DNA of 23,065 nt, from contig JBDTWB010000047.1 of assembly GCA_040006895.1 (NCBI GenBank), positions 1-23,065 of the forward strand. Direction: 5' to 3'. The translations under genes and the position numbers were made by a program. The notes under the pieces are model-generated. The model did no database searches. It was not told the DNA's origin and worked only from the letters and a program-made list of their open reading frames with translations. How positions within the stretch are numbered: the first letter of the stretch is position 1; each line of letters opens with the position of its first letter. Source of the stretch: CAIWHR01 sp040006895. Its GTDB lineage: Bacteria; Pseudomonadota; Gammaproteobacteria; Burkholderiales; Casimicrobiaceae. Positions 18,726 to 23,065 of this stretch are shown here, one piece after another.

Positions 18726-19071
18726 GCCGGCGAACGAAGCAAGTCGAGTCGGACCACACGCAACAGCTGGGGTGTCGGTCAATGTCTTAAGAGCCCTTGC
18801 TGGTTTACCTGACTTTTCAACCGGCGTCGACGCAATGCCAGGGTTCGCTGGGCTCGCCATTTTGGCGGATTGCTCGTGTAAAACTTGCTTCCGGCCGGCT
18901 TGCCCACGCTCGCCAGGCGCCCGCCCGTGCGTAGCCTGACGCATCTGGGCCGCTTCGCTGGCATGGGGGTTGCGCGCCTATTGGGCACGATGGGAGGTTT
19001 GTGTAGGAGGCATTGCCGCAACGCCCTTCAGTACCGCGTTAGCGTAGGCATTGCACCTCCGGGAGTCACCT
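18726..19071. other. Intergenic stretch with no convincing gene; possible dispersed repeat
   Basis: After the terminator, about 345 bp precede the hydrolase gene. Short frames are open on both strands (about 18679-18939 plus and 18779-19021 minus), but neither has a ribosome binding site, domain or codon pattern I would trust. The part from about 18775 to 18900 is noticeably less G+C-rich than its surroundings (for example TCAATGTCTTAAGAG and GTGTAAAACTTGC). It may be a dispersed intergenic repeat or a decayed gene. A promoter for the downstream hydrolase should lie here, but I cannot place one with confidence. Confidence 0.4.
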
Positions 19072-19857
19072 ATGACCGCACTGCCGCTCGGCCCGCTGTT
19101 CCGCCGCGCCGGCTTGGCCGCCGGAGTGATGGTCTTTTACCGCCTTGCCTTTCTGTTCGTGCATGCCAATCGGGGCTACCATCTTGCCCGGCGCAGCCGC
19201 CCGTTCCAGCGCGAATTGCCCGACTGTCGCGCGCGAGTGCTGGTGGTGGGTGACAGCACCGGCGTGGGCACCGGCGCCCTTTGCGCCGAGGACTCCATCG
19301 CCGGACTGCTGGCGCGGGAATATCCCGATGTAGCCATCACCAACCGCGCGCGCAATGGCGCCAAGGCCGCCGATGCGTTGCGGCAGCTCGAGCATCTTCC
19401 CGCAGTGGCGCGCTTCGACGTCGTGCTGGTCCACGTCGGCGGCAACGACATCCTGCGCGCCACGCCCCTGCCGCAGCTCGAAAGCGACATCACGGCGACG
19501 CTACGGGCGGCGCGGACGCGCGCCGCCACAGTGATCTTCATGGGCGCGCCCGACATCGGCCAATGCCCGGTGTTCTTCCCGCCGTTCAGCTGGCTGCTGA
19601 CCATGCGGTCGAGGTGCTCCAGGGACATGTTCCTGCGGATCGCCTGCGAGGAAGGGGTGACCTACATCGACCTCTTCCGGGAACGCGGCGCCGCGCTGTT
19701 CGCCGGTAATCCGCGCCGCTACTTCGCCGATGATCGCCTGCATCCGACCACGGAGAGCTATCGTGCCGCGTACGACGCCATTTGCAACGGCTCGCAGCTC
19801 CACAACGTGCTGCGCGCCGTCGGCATCGCCGCAGAGATCGACCCCGGGATGAGCTAA
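19072..19857 (+). CDS. SGNH/GDSL-family hydrolase
   Basis: This 261-residue protein has the SGNH hydrolase blocks: VVGDSTGVGTG (58-68, nucleophile Ser62), NRARNG (91-96), GGNDIL (123-128, with Asn125) and DRLHPT (221-226, with Asp221 and His224 completing the triad). Such enzymes are esterases, lipases or acyl-thioesterases; the substrate cannot be assigned. A hydrophobic stretch at about 13-31 (AGLAAGVMVFYRLAFLFV) suggests an N-terminal membrane anchor, without a clear cleavage site. The ATG at 19072 has GGGAG about 6 nt upstream; a TTG at 19051 would add seven residues but is less likely. The gene is 63 bp before the lipoprotein gene and may share a transcript with it. Confidence 0.88.
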   Translation: MTALPLGPLFRRAGLAAGVMVFYRLAFLFVHANRGYHLARRSRPFQRELPDCRARVLVVGDSTGVGTGALCAEDSIAGLLAREYPDVAITNRARNGAKAADALRQLEHLPAVARFDVVLVHVGGNDILRATPLPQLESDITATLRAARTRAATVIFMGAPDIGQCPVFFPPFSWLLTMRSRCSRDMFLRIACEEGVTYIDLFRERGAALFAGNPRRYFADDRLHPTTESYRAAYDAICNGSQLHNVLRAVGIAAEIDPGMS

Positions 19858-19869
19858 CATGGCGAGTAG

Positions 19870-19891
19870 CGTGTCGCGCTATGCGGACACG
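19870..19891 (+). other. Hairpin ahead of the lipoprotein gene
   Basis: CGTGTC-g-CGC and GCGGACACG pair as a nine-base-pair stem with one bulged G and a TAT loop. It lies in the 63-bp gap between the hydrolase and lipoprotein genes. No T run follows on the plus strand, so it is more likely an mRNA-stability or processing element than a terminator. Confidence 0.4.
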
Positions 19892-19920
19892 CAGCGAGGT
19901 TCCCACAGGAGAAATCGAGG

Positions 19921-20295
19921 ATGTCACAGCGCATGATGGTCTTGCTGGTCGCGCTCACCGCGAGCGGGCTACTGGCGGGATGCAGTTCGGAATCGAAGGA
20001 TGCCGCCGAGGCCGCGCGGCGCGCCGCCGAGCGTGCGGCAGAGGCCACCAAGGACGCCGCGATCAAGGCAGGCACGGCGGCCCAGGAAGCGGCGAAGGAT
20101 GCGACTGCGGTCACCAAGGAGGCCGCCGGCAAGGCCGCCGACGCCGTCCAGGACGCCACGCCCAAGATCACCGCGGCCGCGCAGGAGGCCGCGGAAAAAA
20201 GCAAGGATGCCGCGGAGCGCGCCGTCGAAGCGGCGCGCGAAGCCGCCGAGAAGAGCCGCGCGGCCGCCAAGGAAAGCGCGGACAAGAAACGGTAG
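19921..20295 (+). CDS. Ala/Lys/Glu-rich helical lipoprotein
   Basis: The 124-residue product has a lipoprotein signal: a short hydrophobic segment followed by the lipobox LLAG-C with Cys21, then Ser-Ser-Glu. The rest (about 25-124) is one long amphipathic helix of repeated modules such as KDAAEAARRAAERAAEATKD, composed almost entirely of Ala, Lys, Glu, Asp and Arg with no Cys, Trp or Pro-rich breaks apart from one TPK near 80. This resembles LEA-like or coiled-coil envelope proteins, and phasins share the composition, but I recognise no named family. Serine at position +2 predicts sorting to the outer membrane. The ATG at 19921 is preceded by AGGAG and GAGG. It is convergent with the ParA-type gene at 20352-20996. 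Confidence 0.85.
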   Translation: MSQRMMVLLVALTASGLLAGCSSESKDAAEAARRAAERAAEATKDAAIKAGTAAQEAAKDATAVTKEAAGKAADAVQDATPKITAAAQEAAEKSKDAAERAVEAAREAAEKSRAAAKESADKKR

Positions 20296-20316
20296 GCGGC
20301 GCCGAATTAGTGCCGC
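20296..20316. terminator. Weak hairpin between convergent genes
   Basis: GCGGCGC (20296-20302) pairs with GTGCCGC (20310-20316), seven pairs with one G-U on the plus-strand RNA and a 7-nt loop. There is no T run. It lies just after the lipoprotein stop in the 56-bp convergent gap, so it could slow or end transcription from either side. Confidence is low because GC-rich DNA yields such pairings by chance. Confidence 0.3.
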
Positions 20317-20351
20317 GCACGCCGTCGCCGTATCGGCCGGTGCTGCCCGGG

Positions 20352-20996
20352 TCAGGCTGCCTGGCGGGTGAGGGTCTGGCGCGAGATCCAGCGGGTCAGC
20401 GGGCGCCACTGCTCCTGGTCCTGTTCGGCACGGGAGCGTGGCAGGTCGAAGATCGACGCACCGTCGCGCGCGCAGTGCACGTAGTTCTGCGTGTCACGCA
20501 GGTGGGCGATCACCGGCAGGTCCAAGCCGCGAAGGAATTCATCGAGTTCGGCCGCGCTGCGGGTGCGGGCGTCGACGCGCATGCCGACGAGACCGATCGG
20601 CAGGGTCCCTTGCTTGACGCCGCGAAATTCCGCGATCGCGGCAAAAAAGCGCTGGGTCGCACTCATGTCGAAGGACGACGGCGACACCGGCACCAGCATC
20701 ACGTCGATGCGTCGCATGGTTTCCCGCAGCACCTCGCCTTGCGCGCCGGCGGGGCTGTCGACGATGAGCCACGTGGGGCCGCCGTCGCCCCCGCTCCGCT
20801 TCACGGCCGGGTCCCAGCGCTCGATCGGAGGGAAGAGCTCGGGCCGCCGGGCGAGCCACTCCGTTGCGGACTGCTGGGGATCGGCGTCGGCAATGGCTAC
20901 TGCCTGGCGCTTGCCGGCGAGCCACCCCGCGATATTGGTTGCCAGCGTCGTCTTGCCGCTGCCTCCTTTCGGATTGGCGACGAGGATGGTCCGCAT
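20352..20996 (-). CDS. Orphan ParA/MinD-family ATPase
   Basis: This 214-residue P-loop ATPase has the deviant Walker A motif KGGSGKTT (10-17) with the signature lysine Lys10, the switch I region DADPQQSATEW (37-47) and the Walker B-like LIVDSPAG (77-84). It is about the length of small ParA proteins that lack an N-terminal DNA-binding domain, which position plasmids, chemosensory clusters or other cargo on the nucleoid. No ParB, parS cluster or replication gene is nearby, so it is not a plasmid partition module as seen here. The ATG at 20996 has AGGGAGAG about 9 nt upstream. The cargo is unknown; the neighbouring lipoprotein is convergent, so an operon link is not supported. Confidence 0.88.
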   Translation of the reverse strand: MRTILVANPKGGSGKTTLATNIAGWLAGKRQAVAIADADPQQSATEWLARRPELFPPIERWDPAVKRSGGDGGPTWLIVDSPAGAQGEVLRETMRRIDVMLVPVSPSSFDMSATQRFFAAIAEFRGVKQGTLPIGLVGMRVDARTRSAAELDEFLRGLDLPVIAHLRDTQNYVHCARDGASIFDLPRSRAEQDQEQWRPLTRWISRQTLTRQAA

Positions 20997-21088
20997 TGCG
21001 CTCTCTCCCTGACCGTTGCGAAGTTGCGGATGGTAGCGCCAAAAAGGACCAAAAGGCGCTCCCGGATCCGCGGCCGGCCGCCTCGCCG

Positions 21089-22213
21089 TCAGGACAGGAC
21101 TGCGCCCAGGGCCGGCAGCAGGTCCGCCCCGAGTCGGGCGCTTCGGGCACCGTTCCAGCCAACCTCCGTGTCGGGGAGGTTGGCGTTGTCCTTGAATGGC
21201 ATCTCGAGGGTGAGGGAGAGGCACCCGAACCGGTCGCCGGCCCATTTGGACGCCAATGCCAAGTTGACCTTGGTGTCCTTGTCGCGCGGGTAGCCGACCT
21301 CGGTCTGGAAATCCGGATTGGCGGCCCGCAGGGCTCGGGTGAACCGCGCTTCACGCTCGCCGTGGGCAGGGGTGTACGACGGCAGGCGTTCGCAGCCGTC
21401 GACGAATACGTAGGGCAGCCCCTCGTCGCCGTGGACGTCGAGGAACACTGCCGCGCCCGTGCGCTGCATCGCCTCGCGCACCACCAGCACCTCGGGGCTG
21501 CGCTCCAGGCTCGGCGCCAGCCATTCGCGGTTGAGGTTGGCGCCGGCCGCATTGGTGCGCAGGTTGCCGGCACACGCCCCGTCGGGATTCATGTTCGGCA
21601 CCACATGGAAGACGGCGCGTTCGAGGAGCGTGCGCGCCATGGCATCGCGCGGGTCGATCAGCCTCGTCAGCAGGCCGTCGACGAACCACTCCGCCATGGT
21701 CTCGCCGGGATGCTGGCGCGCGATGCACCAGATAGGCGCCCGGCCCGCGGCGGCCTCGCCGATGGTCACGAGATCCAGGTCGCGCCCTTCCACTGAGCTG
21801 CCGAGCCGGGTAATCGTGGCACGCGGGCTCCTGCCGACCCGCCCGAGCAGCGCGAGATGACGGTCCCACTCGTAGGGCTCGAAATAGGCGTAATAGACGC
21901 TGTCGTAGCGCGGCGTGTGGGTTACCACGAGTTCCGCGCCGTCGAAGGTCGTCGGCACCCGGAACCATGTCTCCCGATCATACGAGGCGACGACCGCGTA
22001 CTGTTTCCAACCCGCCACGTAGGTGCATGCCCCGGCGTTGGTGAAGCGGATCCGGCAGGCAGTTTCACGGGCACCCTGCAGGCGGAAGTAGAACCACTGC
22101 CGGAACTCGGCACGGGAGTCGGCGCGAACGGCGACCCGGATGTCGCCGGCGTCCTGGATGGACTGGACCTCGATGGCGCCAGCATCGAACCGGCAGGATA
22201 TGGATAGGGTCAT
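21089..22213 (-). CDS. M14-family metallocarboxypeptidase, cytosolic carboxypeptidase-like
   Basis: This 374-residue protein has an N-terminal beta-sandwich domain (about 1-115, ending RYDSVYYAYFEPYEW) followed by an M14 zinc carboxypeptidase domain. The zinc ligands are His168 and Glu171 in RQHPGETMAEW and His261 in FLDVHGDEG. The likely catalytic Glu337 is in LTLEMPFKD. NMNPDG (207-212) and NLNREW (226-231) are further M14 signatures, the latter giving substrate-binding Arg229. The domain order matches the Nna1/CCP branch, whose eukaryotic members trim C-terminal glutamates; the bacterial substrates are poorly known. No signal peptide is seen, so it should be cytoplasmic. I chose the ATG at 22213 because family-like sequence begins there; the open frame upstream to 22396 looks non-coding. 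It is divergent from ttcA. Confidence 0.9.
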   Translation of the reverse strand: MTLSISCRFDAGAIEVQSIQDAGDIRVAVRADSRAEFRQWFYFRLQGARETACRIRFTNAGACTYVAGWKQYAVVASYDRETWFRVPTTFDGAELVVTHTPRYDSVYYAYFEPYEWDRHLALLGRVGRSPRATITRLGSSVEGRDLDLVTIGEAAAGRAPIWCIARQHPGETMAEWFVDGLLTRLIDPRDAMARTLLERAVFHVVPNMNPDGACAGNLRTNAAGANLNREWLAPSLERSPEVLVVREAMQRTGAAVFLDVHGDEGLPYVFVDGCERLPSYTPAHGEREARFTRALRAANPDFQTEVGYPRDKDTKVNLALASKWAGDRFGCLSLTLEMPFKDNANLPDTEVGWNGARSARLGADLLPALGAVLS

Positions 22214-22343
22214 GGTCGGGCTCGAGGGGAATGCAGAACGCGCGGAACGCATGCGAACCGCGCCCCGGCACAGTGTCCCGCGGATGCTACCACCCGCCCC
22301 CGTCGTCCGATCCCTGGGATCGGCAGCCATGCAGGGGGCCACG

Positions 22344-22349
22344 TAGAAT
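22344..22349 (+). promoter_or_regulatory. Possible -10 element overlapping the ttcA start
   Basis: TAGAAT matches five of six -10 positions and overlaps the first in-frame ATG of ttcA. If used, transcription would begin at about 22356-22357, at the second ATG, giving a leaderless mRNA. No convincing -35 is found 16-18 bp upstream. The alternative is a normal leader with AGGGGG (22333-22338) acting as the ribosome binding site for the ATG at 22348. Confidence 0.3.
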
Positions 22350-23065
22350 GCCCGGCATGGACGCCTCCGAAATCGCCGCCCAGCCGGCACCCGCAACCGC
22401 CCCGCAACGTACGCCCGATCCGCGCAAGGCTGTCTTCGAGACCAACAAGCTCGTGAAGCGCCTGCGCCGGCAGGTAGGCGAGGCGATCGCCGACTTTCAC
22501 ATGATCGCGCCCGGGGATCGGGTCATGGTCTGCCTGTCGGGCGGCAAGGACAGCTACAGCCTGCTCGAAATCCTGCTTTCCCTGCAGCGCCGAGCGCCGG
22601 TGGGCTTCGAGATCATTGCGGTCAACCTGGACCAGAAGCAGCCCGGCTTTCCCGCCGACGTGCTGCCGCGTTATCTCGCGGCCCGCGGCGTCCCCTTCCA
22701 CATCGTGGAGCAGGACACCTACAGCGTGGTGAAGCGGGTCATCCCGGAGGGGGGCACGATGTGCTCCCTCTGCTCGCGACTGCGGCGTGGCGCGCTCTAT
22801 CGCGTCGCCGGCGAACTCGGGGCGACCAAGATCGCCCTGGGTCATCACCGCGACGACATCATGGCGACGTTCTTTCTCAACCTCTTCTTTGGTGGCAAGC
22901 TCAAGACCATGCCGCCGAAGCTCGCCTCCGATGACGGCCGTCACGTCGTCATCCGGCCGCTCGCGTACGTGCGCGAACGCGACCTCCTTCGCTACGCCGA
23001 CGCCATGCAGTTCCCGATCATTCCCTGCAACCTGTGCGGCTCGCAGGAGCATCTGCAGCGCAAGC
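22348..23065 (+). CDS. ttcA: tRNA 2-thiocytidine(32) synthetase TtcA, 5' part
   Basis: The window contains 239 codons and the gene runs off the right edge. The product is a PP-loop ATPase: SGGKDS is at 64-69. Two CxxC pairs, Cys139/Cys142 (MCSLC) and Cys227/Cys230 (PCNLC), are the TtcA signature; the cluster they hold is needed for sulfur transfer to C32 of certain tRNAs. GHHRDDIMATFFLNLFFGGKLKTMPPKL (165-192) is also characteristic. The start is uncertain: ATG at 22348 or an in-frame ATG at 22357. The N-terminal 25 residues are Ala/Pro-rich and poorly conserved in style. The gene is divergent from the M14 peptidase across 134 bp. It seems unrelated to the TCA genes. Confidence 0.95.
   Translation, partial: MPGMDASEIAAQPAPATAPQRTPDPRKAVFETNKLVKRLRRQVGEAIADFHMIAPGDRVMVCLSGGKDSYSLLEILLSLQRRAPVGFEIIAVNLDQKQPGFPADVLPRYLAARGVPFHIVEQDTYSVVKRVIPEGGTMCSLCSRLRRGALYRVAGELGATKIALGHHRDDIMATFFLNLFFGGKLKTMPPKLASDDGRHVVIRPLAYVRERDLLRYADAMQFPIIPCNLCGSQEHLQRK

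Noticed and set aside
20352..20996. Plasmid or integrative-element partition locus
   Set aside because: There is no ParB, no replication or integrase gene, no attachment-site repeats, and the surrounding genes are chromosomal housekeeping genes.
19782..21293. 503-codon plus-strand frame over the lipoprotein, ParA and M14 genes
   Set aside because: It overlaps three genes with clear motifs, shows low-complexity Arg/Gly content and has no domain. It is a shadow frame.

Overview
The window is a G+C-rich stretch of a proteobacterial chromosome, and most likely a betaproteobacterium. The support is gene order and protein style: a gntR gene divergent from mdh, sdhCDAB-sdhE-gltA-sucA-sucB in one direction, mdh followed by a CitE-like gene in the other, and an AcnA-type aconitase. 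I cannot name the genus. No insertion sequence, integrase, tRNA, rRNA or CRISPR array was seen, and coding style is uniform, so this looks like core chromosome rather than an island.

Left arm (1-8271, minus strand, transcribed right to left): sdhC, sdhD, sdhA, sdhB, sdhE, gltA, sucA and the first 47 codons of sucB. It encodes the four-subunit succinate dehydrogenase, its FAD-assembly factor, citrate synthase, and E1 plus the start of E2 of 2-oxoglutarate dehydrogenase. sdhC/D and sdhD/A overlap. A 170-bp gap separates sdhA from sdhB.

Control centre (8272-9577): a HutC-type GntR regulator lies upstream of sdhC on the same strand and divergent from mdh. The gntR-mdh gap holds a 16-bp inverted repeat (TATCTT-N4-AAGATA). 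It abuts a -35/-10 pair facing mdh and a possible gntR -10, so it is the best operator candidate. The sdhC leader has a perfect TATAAT, overlapping dyads and short direct repeats.

Right arm (9578-18667, plus strand): mdh, a CitE/HpcH-type CoA-ester lyase, prpB, prpC, prpD, a small secreted DUF3617-type protein and acnA, closed by a strong intrinsic terminator. The 2-methylcitrate cycle (propionyl-CoA + oxaloacetate to pyruvate + succinate) is therefore placed inside a TCA-cycle unit. Malate dehydrogenase supplies oxaloacetate, aconitase can hydrate 2-methyl-cis-aconitate, and the succinate feeds the Sdh complex encoded on the other arm. No prpR or prpF is present in the window.

Right flank (18668-23065): a 404-bp gap without a convincing gene, an SGNH/GDSL hydrolase, an Ala/Lys/Glu-rich helical lipoprotein, a convergent orphan ParA-type ATPase, an M14 metallocarboxypeptidase of the cytosolic carboxypeptidase type, and, divergent from it, the 5' part of ttcA (tRNA C32 thiolation), cut by the window end.

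The region is mostly well-understood central metabolism, and I did not find a convincing new defence or mobile system. The points most worth a second look are the shared GntR control region, the CitE-like and DUF3617 genes inside the TCA/methylcitrate unit, the sdhC start and leader, the odd 18.7-19.0 kb gap, and the lipoprotein/ParA pair.
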